From Vagococcus salmoninarum (GTDB taxonomy: Bacteria > Bacillota > Bacilli > Lactobacillales > Vagococcaceae), in the NCBI RefSeq assembly GCF_003987495.1, contig NZ_NGJU01000011.1, positions 1-64,000 of the forward strand: a stretch of 64,000 nucleotides of DNA, written 5' to 3'. A model generated the notes under the pieces. It saw only the letters and a program-made list of their open reading frames with translations, searched no databases and was not told where the DNA came from. A program made the position numbers and the translations under genes. This document shows, piece by piece, positions 8,761-16,551 of this stretch (positions within the stretch are counted from its first letter, which is position 1; each line of letters begins with the position of its first letter).

Positions 8761-9213
8761 TTAGCTTTGGTGAAATTCTGCTTCTTTTTCAGTTATTTGA
8801 GCGATTTTACGGGAGGATGGACTAGGGACAAAGTGATGGCTTACGTATTCTTTGACGATCTTTTTGGCAACTTCTAGGCCGATGGTTTTACTGCCTAAGG
8901 TGATAATCTGGGCATTGTTACTGAGTTGCGCTCGCTCTGCTGAATAGGGGTCTGGCACTTGAGCGGCACGGATACCAGGAACTTTATTGGCGGCTATTGC
9001 CATGCCAATCCCCGTTCCACAAATTAAAATACCACGCTCAATTTCTTTAGCAATAATCGCTTGCCCGACTGTAAAAGCAACTTCTGGATAATCAATTTCA
9101 GTAACTGACGTAGGCCCATACTCAACAACCTCGTGTCCTAGCCCAACCAACTCTTGACGAATGTCCTCTTTCAATACAAAACCGTGGTGATCAACGCCTA
9201 AACCGAGCTTCAT
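8761..9213 (-). CDS. rpiB: Ribose-5-phosphate isomerase B/LacAB family sugar-phosphate isomerase
   Basis: A 150-residue RpiB/LacA/LacB-fold isomerase, first gene of the sugar operon. Visible motifs are GVDHHGF at residues 5-11, the active-site Cys loop ILICGTGIGMAIAANK, and SNNAQIITLGSKTIG. The ATG at 9213 has GAGGT six bases upstream; a longer frame to 9327 adds an implausible hydrophobic leader read from the terminator hairpin, so I reject it. In the Brucella erythritol pathway the matching enzyme EryI interconverts erythrulose 4-phosphate and erythrose 4-phosphate. The TIM-like neighbour supports a similar tetrose role. Ribose or allose isomerisation is the alternative. Confidence 0.85.
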   Translation of the reverse strand: MKLGLGVDHHGFVLKEDIRQELVGLGHEVVEYGPTSVTEIDYPEVAFTVGQAIIAKEIERGILICGTGIGMAIAANKVPGIRAAQVPDPYSAERAQLSNNAQIITLGSKTIGLEVAKKIVKEYVSHHFVPSPSSRKIAQITEKEAEFHQS

Positions 9214-9302
9214 CTTCTTACCTCGACTTTCTTTTTTGACTAAAATCAGTGGCTGAAAAACAACAAAGAACGCAAGCACAGGTTCGGCCCATAAAAAGCA
9301 AA

Positions 9303-9343
9303 AAAACAGTAGTAAATACGTCAACACGTATCCAATACTGTTT
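9303..9343 (-). terminator. Terminator-like hairpin in the leader of the sugar operon
   Basis: On the minus strand AAACAGTA pairs with TACTGTTT around an inner ATACGT/ACGTAT stem, followed by seven T. It lies 90 bases before rpiB and after the operator-like palindrome at 9461, so it may be an attenuator in the leader rather than the end of another gene. Confidence 0.55.
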
Positions 9344-9460
9344 TTACAATAGAATCATACACTCAAAAAAGTCCCTTCCGACAGATTGCACCCTTATCAC
9401 ACCTAAAACAAATCAAATAAACTGGTATTTTAGAGGGAAATTAGGTACAATAAACCTGTC

Positions 9461-9476
9461 AGTACACTTGTGTACT
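9461..9476. promoter_or_regulatory. Operator-like perfect inverted repeat
   Basis: AGTACAC-TT-GTGTACT, a 7-bp perfect inverted repeat, with further GTAC steps on both sides within 40 bases. It lies about 250 bases upstream of rpiB in a gene-free region. Probably a regulator site for the sugar operon, whose regulator is not in the window. Confidence 0.4.
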
Positions 9477-9681
9477 TGTACTATTGGTAACTTGTTTTGG
9501 TCACTTTGATGACTCAAGCAAGGCTTCTCAGTGGTGGTTGCAGCCACCCTTTGAAGTACCAATAACTATATATTCAATTAGACAGAACCTATTACTTACA
9601 GGCCCATTGTAAAATAATCTCAAGGAACAGTCAACTATTTTGTTGCGAAAAACTGACGTTAATTAAAAAATAACAAACACC

Positions 9682-9716
9682 AAGGCCTTCCCTTATATAC
9701 TATAAGGAGAGGCCTT
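9682..9716 (-). terminator. Terminator downstream of a decayed gene
   Basis: AAGGCC...CCTTATA pairs with TATAAGG...GGCCTT with an internal three-base bulge on each side. On the minus strand it is followed by GGTGTTTGTTATTTTTT. It sits 29 bases after the last stop of a decayed minus-strand reading frame. Confidence 0.75.
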
Positions 9717-9744
9717 TAAAATAACAACGAATCGGCTGAAGAAA

Positions 9745-9987
9745 CTAACCATCAGCAAGACGTCGGGCATTACAATGTGCACCCTCGATATGCCGTAATG
9801 ATAGCTCGCTTATTCATATGCCTAACAAATCGTCAAAATTAAAGATTGCTTTAACAATTCGAGCGACCATTCCTAGTTCGGCGCCAGTTAATAATACCTC
9901 GGGATAGTTTAATGCTGGCTTTATTGGTTCGATACTTCGCGAAAGACTTTTAGCGTAACCTATCAACAAGGAGAATAAAATTGAGGT
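9745..9987 (-). pseudogene. Decayed gene remnant of unknown identity
   Basis: A minus-strand frame of about 80 codons with one internal TGA and a final TAG at 9745-9747 has protein-like composition. It includes SRSIEPIKPALNYPEVLLTG and, after the TGA in the same frame, LRHIEGAHCNARRLADG. It has no plausible start: the frame opens after a TGA at 9988-9990 with no ribosome binding site. A terminator follows directly. I read it as the 3' end of a gene lost by deletion. I do not recognise the family. Apart from this, the operator, the hairpins and the pfpI ribosome site, the gap 9344-10102 shows nothing I can support. Confidence 0.45.
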
Positions 9988-10102
9988 TCAATTGCTTTCT
10001 TATGAAAACAGTAAACCAACTTTTCACTAAGCATTTCCGTAGTCAACTAGTTACTGCTCTGTTACACTAAGGCTATTATTTAGAATAAATGGAGGGATTA
10101 AT

Positions 10103-10630
10103 TTGCGCTTAGAAAATAAAAAAATTATTGCACTTGTTGACAATGATTTTGAAGATTTAGAATTATGGTATCCTGTTTATCGTTTACGTGAGGAAGGTGC
10201 CCAAGTTGATTTAGTCGGACAAAAGGCTCATCAGACTTATATAGGAAAATACGGTGTACCTGCAGAATCGGATTATGCCTTTTCAGATGTTAATCCTGCC
10301 GATTATGATGGAATCTTAGTTCCAGGAGGCTGGGCGCCAGATAAACTACGTCGTTTCCCAGAAGTCATCGAAATGGTGCAATCCCTAGATAAACAAGAAA
10401 AAATAATTGGACAAATTTGCCATGCTGGCTGGGTATTAATTTCTGCAAACATCTTGGAAGGTCGGACTGTTACAAGTACTCCGGGAATTAAAGATGATAT
10501 GACAAATGCTGGTGCAACATGGGTCGACATACCAGCAATTTCAGATGGCCATATTGTTTCAAGCCGCCGTCCGCCAGACTTACCAGATTATATGCGTGAA
10601 TTCATTAAAGTAATGAGCGAAAAAGCTTAA
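10103..10630 (+). CDS. DJ-1/PfpI family protein (type 1 glutamine amidotransferase-like)
   Basis: A 175-residue DJ-1/PfpI-fold protein. The nucleophile-elbow Cys is in GQICHAGWVL near residue 110, followed by the typical His, and PGGWAPDKLRR precedes it as the substrate loop. Family members include intracellular proteases, glyoxalase III-type deglycases and stress proteins; which applies here is unknown. The start is TTG at 10103, supported by GGAGGG six bases upstream, with no in-frame ATG nearby. It is a single plus-strand gene after a gene-poor gap and is closed by the shared terminator at 10670. A cytosolic protein with no signal peptide. Confidence 0.9.
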   Translation: MRLENKKIIALVDNDFEDLELWYPVYRLREEGAQVDLVGQKAHQTYIGKYGVPAESDYAFSDVNPADYDGILVPGGWAPDKLRRFPEVIEMVQSLDKQEKIIGQICHAGWVLISANILEGRTVTSTPGIKDDMTNAGATWVDIPAISDGHIVSSRRPPDLPDYMREFIKVMSEKA

Positions 10631-10669
10631 GCATCATCGAATAGATAAGCCGGAGCGCTTTTAAAATAA

Positions 10670-10715
10670 AAAAAGATAATGATTCCAGATTTTTTTCTGT
10701 AATCATTATCTTTTT
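10670..10715. terminator. Bidirectional terminator between pfpI and the HAD gene
   Basis: AAAAAGATAATGATT pairs with AATCATTATCTTTTT around a 16-base loop. A-rich and T-rich flanks on the two sides let it serve both convergent genes. Confidence 0.85.
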
Positions 10716-10722
10716 CAGTTTT

Positions 10723-11388
10723 CTACTTAAAATACTCCCGACACTCACTAACTGTCAACTCACCTAAATCAGTGACTATCCCATCAGCTAAGCTTAAATC
10801 CTGCTTCGTAAAGGCGGGGTTTTCAAAGCCTAGGCAGATCATACCTGCGGTTTTAGCCGCTTTGACACCGTTCGTGGCATCTTCAATCACTAAACAGTTT
10901 TTCGGATTAACACCTAATTTTTCAGCTGCTTTTAAAAAGACATCTGGAAAAGGTTTCGAGTGTTCGCAGTCTTCCCCAGAAACTAAGACTGTAAAGTATT
11001 CGCGAATTTTTAATCCGTCAACGGCTTTAGCAATCCCTTCATTCGATGAAGAGGAGGCAATCGCTAAAGGGATTCCTGCTTGATGGAGATTTTTTATTAA
11101 CTCAATCGTGCCAGGAATACTTTTAACTGTTTCCTTTGCTAGCATCTCATTACGAATTTCTTCTCCGCGGGTAATACATTCGGCTACTGTTAAAGGTAAA
11201 TTAAATTCTTTTTGCATGTGAGTCCACATAAACTCGAGAGTCGTTCCAAATAACTGATGATGGTAAGTATCAGGAACTTCCACTCCTTGTTCTCTTAACA
11301 TTTGTTGTTTTGACGCAATCCAAATGGGTTCTGAATCAACAATTACGCCATCCATATCAAAGATTAAAGCTTCCAAATTTTGGCACAT
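10723..11388 (-). CDS. HAD hydrolase, beta-phosphoglucomutase/sugar phosphatase type
   Basis: A 221-residue HAD-superfamily protein of subfamily IA with an alpha-helical cap. Motif I is DMDGVIVDSEP at about residues 11-21, motif II is IASSSSN, the motif III Lys is in EHSKPFPD, and motif IV is VIEDATNG. It would dephosphorylate a sugar phosphate or phosphoglycolate, or act as a mutase. The lack of beta-phosphoglucomutase neighbours such as maltose phosphorylase favours a phosphatase. The ATG at 11388 stands directly after AAAAAAGG with no spacer; a TTG twelve bases further in has better spacing and may be the true start. It follows the DUF924 gene by 14 bases in one operon. Confidence 0.85.
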   Translation of the reverse strand: MCQNLEALIFDMDGVIVDSEPIWIASKQQMLREQGVEVPDTYHHQLFGTTLEFMWTHMQKEFNLPLTVAECITRGEEIRNEMLAKETVKSIPGTIELIKNLHQAGIPLAIASSSSNEGIAKAVDGLKIREYFTVLVSGEDCEHSKPFPDVFLKAAEKLGVNPKNCLVIEDATNGVKAAKTAGMICLGFENPAFTKQDLSLADGIVTDLGELTVSECREYFK

Positions 11389-11402
11389 CCTTTTTTCTTA
11401 TT

Positions 11403-11942
11403 TTAAAAACTCGAATTTTCTTCTTGTAAAAAGGCAATTTCTGCTGCAGTTGAAGGTCGTCCTAAGATTTTATTGCGATGCGGGTAACGACCGAAGCGCT
11501 CGATAATTACTAGGTGTTGCTTTTCAAAGTCGTAATTGGTTTCTAACCCTGGTTGATTAAATAACTCTAAGGCTTTTTGATGAATGACTAAAGACTCCGA
11601 ATGCATAAAAGGCATGTAGAGAAAAGCTTTTTCTGACATCGTTAATTCGTCTAAATCTGGCGCCTTTAACGCTTCTTGAGCTAAAATCAAACTCATTCCA
11701 TCATAAGCGAAGGCTTCTGCCTCATCTCTAAATAAGTTGCGGGAAAACTGATCTAAGACAATAATTTCTGCCAAACGGCCTTTGATTGTTTCACGCCAAC
11801 TAGCGGTTTCCCCTAGGCTACTTTGACGGTGAATCTCACCGAAGCGTTTAGCTAACATTAAATCAAAGGCCTCATCTTTTTTAAACCAGGCACTAGAATC
11901 AATCTCTTCAAACCAAAAATTTAATATTTCTTCGTATCTCAT
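11403..11942 (-). CDS. DUF924 family protein
   Basis: A 179-residue cytosolic protein matching DUF924, a helical fold related to TPR-like proteins of unknown function. Recognisable pieces are the start LNFWFEE, the central EIIVLDQFSRNLFRDEAEAFA, FLYMPFMHSES and the end FGRYPHRNKILGR. Length is typical. AAGGAGG stands eight bases before the ATG. It is the first gene of a two-gene operon with the HAD hydrolase and lies about 50 bases from the end of the AraC-type regulator gene. No function can be given. Confidence 0.85.
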   Translation of the reverse strand: MRYEEILNFWFEEIDSSAWFKKDEAFDLMLAKRFGEIHRQSSLGETASWRETIKGRLAEIIVLDQFSRNLFRDEAEAFAYDGMSLILAQEALKAPDLDELTMSEKAFLYMPFMHSESLVIHQKALELFNQPGLETNYDFEKQHLVIIERFGRYPHRNKILGRPSTAAEIAFLQEENSSF

Positions 11943-11989
11943 CTGAACTTCCTCCTTCTATTTTCAACATAGCTGTTTGAATTTGCCCC

Positions 11990-13204
11990 TCAGCTTTTTT
12001 GCCGATTTCTTCGGTACGCCATAGGGGGACAGCCATAGGTTTCTTTAAACTCTTTGCGAAAGACTTTCACGTCTTGATAACCTAAAAACTCGGAAATCTG
12101 AGCAATGCCAAGGTCTTGATAGTCAAGTAGGCCTTTGCCATTTAACATTCGTAACCCTTTGACTAACTCACCTAAACTCATCTGAAAATCATCTGCTAAA
12201 AGGGAACGAATTTTTTTGGTGGCAATATTCAAGGCTTGACTAACTTTTAATAAACTCAAGTCCTTTCGATAATTCTCATACAAATAAATAAAGATTGCCG
12301 TTGTTTCATCACAGTAGCCCTCTTCCACAGTTAGCCCCTGCCCTTGTTGATAACTTTTAGGGGAGCAGTTTTTAGCCTGTTTAAATTCTTTGTAAAAGTG
12401 AGCATCATTTTTATAACCAACAATCCGGCCAATTTGGTTAATCGATAAGCCATCAAAGGCTAATAAGGCGCTAGCATTAATAATCCGAACGCGATTTAAA
12501 TTTTGGGCAAAAGTTAAGCCAGTTAGTGCCATCAGCTTGTCACGAATTTCTGCCTGACTTAACTGAAATTCACTTTCTAACTCCTTAAGTGTTAAGTCTT
12601 TTTGATGGTGAAAATGAATGTATTGCAATAACTGCCAGTTTTGATTAACTGGTCGTTTTTTTATTAGTTCTTCTCGTCGTTTAATGCCTTTTAAAAATAA
12701 GTAAATCAAACCAGTCGTACTATGGAGAACTAAAATATCTTGGCCCCATGTCTCGGCACTCACAAACTCTTGCCTTAATTTCTCTAACAGACTTAAACAT
12801 TCTTTTTGTTCAGTCACAGTTAGGCTGACAATTGGCAGACCTTTATCTAGTTCTTGCAAACTATTCAAGTAAGCTGATTTACTCGTTTTAGCTAAAAGCA
12901 GTAAGCCAATTGAAAACTGACAATCGTAATAAGAACAATCTTGATCAGGGATTTTCTCAAAAGCGTAGACATGGTATGACATCAACATCATTAACTGCCC
13001 TGCTTTAACAACGGTCTTTTCACCATTAATTCTGAGTTCAGCCTCGCCTTCGACAATGTAAATCACAGTCACGTTATCTTTTAATTGCCTTGGTTGCTTT
13101 TTGAGGACTTTTCTTAAACTAATTCGGAGATCATTTGTCCGTAAGTTCCCATCGTAGTAATCAACACTTGTGTAAGGGATTAACTCTTTTTGATAATCGG
13201 TCAC
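11990..13204 (-). CDS. AraC-family regulator with cupin-like N-terminus and two AraC HTH domains
   Basis: A 404-residue regulator. The first 180 residues resemble an AraC-type cupin sensor (VIYIVEGEAELRINGE, then VVKAGQLMML). A first AraC DNA-binding domain follows at about 195-290 (LTLKELESEFQLS; second helix-turn-helix SINQIGRIVGYKNDAHFYKEF; end SPKSYQQ). A second, more divergent one follows at about 305-400 (LSLLKVSQALNIA; ISEFLGYQDVKVFRKEF; end PPMAYRRN). Most AraC proteins have one such domain and about 300 residues. The start is GTG at 13204 behind AGGAGGGG. The gene is divergent from the epimerase at 13340, which is its likely target. The inducer is unknown; a sugar is typical. Confidence 0.8.
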   Translation of the reverse strand: MTDYQKELIPYTSVDYYDGNLRTNDLRISLRKVLKKQPRQLKDNVTVIYIVEGEAELRINGEKTVVKAGQLMMLMSYHVYAFEKIPDQDCSYYDCQFSIGLLLLAKTSKSAYLNSLQELDKGLPIVSLTVTEQKECLSLLEKLRQEFVSAETWGQDILVLHSTTGLIYLFLKGIKRREELIKKRPVNQNWQLLQYIHFHHQKDLTLKELESEFQLSQAEIRDKLMALTGLTFAQNLNRVRIINASALLAFDGLSINQIGRIVGYKNDAHFYKEFKQAKNCSPKSYQQGQGLTVEEGYCDETTAIFIYLYENYRKDLSLLKVSQALNIATKKIRSLLADDFQMSLGELVKGLRMLNGKGLLDYQDLGIAQISEFLGYQDVKVFRKEFKETYGCPPMAYRRNRQKS

Positions 13205-13288
13205 CTGTTCCCCTCCTCTGTCTGTTTATTATAAGCCATTCTCAAGAAATAAGTTAGTGATTAGGCTTTTATTCGCCTTATGCTTTCT

Positions 13289-13317
13289 TTGGAAATTCGT
13301 TATCATGTGATTACAAT
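13289..13317 (+). promoter_or_regulatory. Promoter of the epimerase gene with operator-like repeats
   Basis: TTGGAA, 17 bases, TACAAT: a good sigma-A promoter 23 bases before the epimerase ATG. GTGATT-AC-AATCAC (13307-13320) overlaps the -10, and AGGC-N8-GCCT lies just upstream; either could bind the divergent AraC-type protein. Confidence 0.6.
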
Positions 13318-13339
13318 CACAATTAAGGAGTGAAGAAAA

Positions 13340-14308
13340 ATGAAAAAAATCTTTATTTTAGGTGGCACAGGCTTCTTAGGTTACTATACGATGAAAGAAT
13401 GTTTAGCGAAAGGTTATGAGGTTAAAACAATGTCTTTACCTCCCATGCCTGAAGCAGGCTTAATTCCTGAAGAAGTTGACTGTTCCATTGGTAACTTTTT
13501 TGAGATGTCCGATGAGGAAATTATTGCTTATCTAGCTGATTGCCAAGGCTTTATTTATGCCGCTGGCGCTGACGAACGGGTTGTTCCTAAGAAACCGGCT
13601 TTCAAGTTTTTCTACGAAGCGAATGTTTTACCGACCCAACGGATTGCCCGTTTAGCGAAAGCGGCTGGGGTTAAAAAGTTTGTCGTTTTCGGTTCTTATT
13701 TTGCAGAATTTGCGGAACGTCTGCCTGAGTATCATTTACGAAATCAAGCCTACCCGAGCACCCGATTACTGCAAGAACAAGTTGCTTTTTGCGAAGGTGA
13801 AGGAGCAATGACGGTGACTAGTCTCCGCTTACCTTATATCTTTGGGACGATGCCTGGCAAAACCCCTCTTTGGAAAATGTTTACTGACCAAATTAAAGGC
13901 CAAGAAACTTTCCCTGCTTTAAAAGGTGGGACAGCCATGGTCACGGCGACCCAAGTGGCTCAAGCTGCTTTAGGTGCTTTAGAAAATGGGCAACATCGTG
14001 GCACTTACGCGATTGGTGGCATTAATATGAGCTATGCTGATTTTTATCAAATGATGGTTGAGGCTCTTGGTCAAACTGAAACAACAACGATTCCCGTTGT
14101 TCCTTATGAAAGTCTGGCTGCAGTCTATGCCGGTATTGATGCTGCTGCCGAAGCAGAAGGCTTAGAACACGGCATGCATATGACTGTCAGCTCAAAACTT
14201 CAAACAGAAGACCTCCATATTGATCCCCAAGAAACGATGGCAATTTTAGGCTACCAAGCTGACGACGTCCTAGGATCAATTGTCGAAACATTAAAAGAAT
14301 GTGTTTAA
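13340..14308 (+). CDS. NAD-dependent epimerase/dehydratase family protein
   Basis: A 322-residue extended short-chain dehydrogenase/reductase. The Rossmann signature GGTGFLGYYT is at residues 8-17, with NVLPTQRIARLAKAAGVKKFVVFGS in mid-protein as in sugar epimerases. The expected YxxxK is not clear: the nearest match is YPSTR, with Arg in place of Lys, so the catalytic mechanism may differ or the protein may be an atypical NAD-binding member. GIDAAAEAEGLEHGMH near the end is a low-complexity Ala/Glu stretch. AAGGAG lies eight bases before the ATG. It is alone in its transcription unit, divergent from the tandem-HTH AraC regulator. The substrate is unknown. Confidence 0.8.
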   Translation: MKKIFILGGTGFLGYYTMKECLAKGYEVKTMSLPPMPEAGLIPEEVDCSIGNFFEMSDEEIIAYLADCQGFIYAAGADERVVPKKPAFKFFYEANVLPTQRIARLAKAAGVKKFVVFGSYFAEFAERLPEYHLRNQAYPSTRLLQEQVAFCEGEGAMTVTSLRLPYIFGTMPGKTPLWKMFTDQIKGQETFPALKGGTAMVTATQVAQAALGALENGQHRGTYAIGGINMSYADFYQMMVEALGQTETTTIPVVPYESLAAVYAGIDAAAEAEGLEHGMHMTVSSKLQTEDLHIDPQETMAILGYQADDVLGSIVETLKECV

Positions 14309-14311
14309 AAA

Positions 14312-14354
14312 AATACCGAATGACTGAGTTTTCACTTAGTCATTCGGTATTTTT
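14312..14354. terminator. Bidirectional terminator between epimerase and osmC
   Basis: AATACCGAATGACT pairs with AGTCATTCGGTATT, flanked by A-runs and T-runs, between two convergent genes. It overlaps the last two bases of the osmC stop. Confidence 0.9.
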
Positions 14355-14745
14355 ATTGAAAAACAACGTGCTCTACAACTTCGATTTCTGGATTTAAAGA
14401 TTGAATCACTGGACAGTTTTTGCTAACTAATTTTAATGCCCGTTCTGCCCGTTCTTGTAATTCCGGTGCCACTGAAACATAAAAAGTCAGGCTGATACTT
14501 TTAACTGGTTCGGTAGCTTTTTCGGCATCACGGCTATAATCCGCTGTTGCTCGTTCAAAAGTAAAAGGAATTCGTGACTTTTCTAAAACTGATTGATAGA
14601 CATAAGCCCCACATGCGCCCACAGCGGCCACTAAACTTTGCACAGGAGAATAGCCTTCTTCTCTCAACATCACCCAGTTACCGGCTGCTAGCGGCAATTC
14701 AATGCCTGTTTGACCTTGGACTAATTCAATACGATCTTGACTCAT
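14353..14745 (-). CDS. OsmC/Ohr family protein
   Basis: A 130-residue OsmC-fold protein. The two family Cys residues are in AVGACGAYVY and SKNCPVIQSLNP, so thiol-dependent reduction of organic hydroperoxides is plausible. The ATG at 14745 has AAAGGAG ten bases upstream inside the preceding gene and lies one base after the ATPase stop. An earlier in-frame ATG at 14769 lies before that site. It is therefore the last cistron of the peptide-type ABC operon, an unusual place for OsmC. Whether this links the transported compound to thiol or peroxide stress is not known. Confidence 0.85.
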   Translation of the reverse strand: MSQDRIELVQGQTGIELPLAAGNWVMLREEGYSPVQSLVAAVGACGAYVYQSVLEKSRIPFTFERATADYSRDAEKATEPVKSISLTFYVSVAPELQERAERALKLVSKNCPVIQSLNPEIEVVEHVVFQ

Positions 14746-14746
14746 A

Positions 14747-15652
14747 TTAGTTTCGCTCCTTTGCGACAAAATGATCTGGTTCGATTTCGACCCAGTCAGT
14801 TAAACTATCTGCTTCTATTTTAACTTGCTCTTCTTGAGTTGTCTCATCATAAGCCGCTCGTGCTAGCTTAGGATCAGCAATGGGAATCGCTGATAAAAGT
14901 TTTTTCGTATACGGGTGTTGGGGATTATCAAAAATTCGTTGCGTCGGTCCCACTTCGACTAGCTTCCCTAAATACATGACGGCAATTCGATCAGAAATAT
15001 ACCGAACCATGGATAAATCATGGGAAATAAACAAGTAAGTTAATTTTAATTGTTTTTGTAAATCAACTAAGAGATTAATAATTTGGGCTTGAATCGAGAC
15101 ATCTAAAGCCGAAATCGGCTCATCACATAAGATAAATTCCGGTTCCACGGCGACTGCCCGGGCAATGCCAATCCGTTGACGTTGACCGCCACTAAACTCT
15201 CTTGGGTATTTATAAATGTCTTGCCCAGTTAAGCCGACTTTTTCTAACATGTCAATGGCTTTTGCCTGAGCCTCACTTTTTGAAAAAAGTAAGCTTAAAG
15301 GTTCCATCACTTGCTCTAAAGCCGTAAGCTGCGGATTTAAAGAAGAATAGGGGTCTTGAAAAATAATTTGCATCCGTTTATGGAAGGCACGGCGGTCTTT
15401 TTTTGACAGACTCCGTAACTCCTGACCAGCGAAAAAGATTTCCCCTTCATTTAATTCTTCTAATTGTAAAATACTGCGACCTAGCGTTGTTTTACCACTA
15501 CCAGATTCGCCGACTAAGCCTAGCGTTTCCCCTTTACGAATCGTTAAAGAAACATCATCCACAGCCTTAACGACGGTTTTAACTTGGCCAAAACTATTTT
15601 TTACTGGAAAATACTTTTTAGCCCCAGTAACTTTAATTAATTCTTCAGTCAT
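14747..15652 (-). CDS. Peptide/nickel-type ABC transporter ATP-binding protein (OppF/DppF-like)
   Basis: A 301-residue ATPase of the Opp/Dpp family. Walker A is GESGSGKTT near residue 51, the signature is [10 protein letters not shown], and Walker B is FILCDEPIS followed by ALDVSIQAQ. The C-terminal oligopeptide-type extension with [12 protein letters not shown] is typical of OppF. It would pair with the OppD-like subunit on the inner face of the membrane to drive peptide import. Its ATG overlaps the end of the OppD-like gene by four bases. Nickel or glutathione import cannot be excluded on sequence alone. Confidence 0.9.
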   Translation of the reverse strand: MTEELIKVTGAKKYFPVKNSFGQVKTVVKAVDDVSLTIRKGETLGLVGESGSGKTTLGRSILQLEELNEGEIFFAGQELRSLSKKDRRAFHKRMQIIFQDPYSSLNPQLTALEQVMEPLSLLFSKSEAQAKAIDMLEKVGLTGQDIYKYPREFSGGQRQRIGIARAVAVEPEFILCDEPISALDVSIQAQIINLLVDLQKQLKLTYLFISHDLSMVRYISDRIAVMYLGKLVEVGPTQRIFDNPQHPYTKKLLSAIPIADPKLARAAYDETTQEEQVKIEADSLTDWVEIEPDHFVAKERN

Positions 15653-16548
15653 TTGCCTGCAGCCTCCTCTTTTAAGACTCGATGTGTCGGGCTTAAATTA
15701 ACTAGTTTGCCTTGATTGCCTTTAACTGATTCCGAAGAATGATTGCCAACAGAATAAAGACGCTGACCTTTTTCTCCAGAAGGAATGGCTTTCAGTAATT
15801 CTTGCGTGTAAGGATGAGCCGCTTCGTAAAAGATTTCATCGGTACTGCCTTCTTCAACAATCTGACCTTGGTACATGACTTTAATGCTTTGACACATGCC
15901 AGCCACAATCCCAAAGTCATGGGTCACTAAAATCACAGATAAGTCTTCTTCACGTTGTAAACGGCGAATTAAATTTAAAATTTGCGCCTGAATCGTCACA
16001 TCTAAGGCCGTCGTTGGTTCGTCAGCGATTAGTAATTTCGGTTTTGCTAGTAGAGCCATGGCAATCATAATTCGCTGACGCATGCCGCCTGACAGTTCAT
16101 GAGGGTATTGGTTCATTCGTTTTTCTGGTAAACCGATGCCGACTTTTTCTAGTTCTTTAATCGCTAAAGCTGTCGCATTTTTTTTACTTGTTTTACTAAA
16201 ACGTTGTATGACTTCGATGAGATGATAACCGATTGTCCGTAAAGGATTTAAGGCGGTCATCGGATCTTGGAAGATCATCGCCGCTGGAATCGCTTCACGA
16301 TTCCGTTGGTTACTTTGGATTTGTTGACCATCAAACTCAAAGCTATCATAAGCTAACTGGCTATTTTCAGGTAAAATATTCATGATGCCTTTCATAGAAA
16401 TACTTTTCCCACTACCAGATTCGCCGACGATGCCGACGATTTGGCCTCTCGGAATATCCAAATCAATGCCATGAATGATTTTTTGGATATTTTCGCCTTT
16501 TTTTTGAAAGGCAATTTCTAAATTTTTAATTTCAATAATATTTGTCAT
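15649..16548 (-). CDS. Peptide/nickel-type ABC transporter ATP-binding protein (OppD/DppD-like)
   Basis: A 299-residue ATPase, shorter than many OppD proteins (about 330-350). Walker A is [10 protein letters not shown] near residue 43, the signature LSGGMRQRI and Walker [14 protein letters not shown]. The C-terminal [14 protein letters not shown] motif of the oligopeptide subfamily is followed by a short tail that may be a reduced iron-sulfur/OppD extension. It lies three bases after the permease gene and overlaps the OppF-like gene. Its partners are the two permeases and the lipoprotein at 18439. Confidence 0.9.
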   Translation of the reverse strand: MTNIIEIKNLEIAFQKKGENIQKIIHGIDLDIPRGQIVGIVGESGSGKSISMKGIMNILPENSQLAYDSFEFDGQQIQSNQRNREAIPAAMIFQDPMTALNPLRTIGYHLIEVIQRFSKTSKKNATALAIKELEKVGIGLPEKRMNQYPHELSGGMRQRIMIAMALLAKPKLLIADEPTTALDVTIQAQILNLIRRLQREEDLSVILVTHDFGIVAGMCQSIKVMYQGQIVEEGSTDEIFYEAAHPYTQELLKAIPSGEKGQRLYSVGNHSSESVKGNQGKLVNLSPTHRVLKEEAAGK

Positions 16549-16551
16549 CTG

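Noticed and set aside
9213-9327. Upstream extension of the RpiB-like ORF with a hydrophobic leader
   Set aside because: The added segment is read from the terminator hairpin, and the ATG at 9213 has a good ribosome site and begins the conserved domain.
9249-9509. Plus-strand ORF of 86 residues
   Set aside because: It runs over the hairpin and operator region, has no ribosome site and no recognisable composition.
9531-9552. T-box-like GGGTGG motif on the minus strand
   Set aside because: The following bases do not fit the T-box antiterminator (no ACCGCG) and no specifier stem is visible upstream. The stem is short and isolated.
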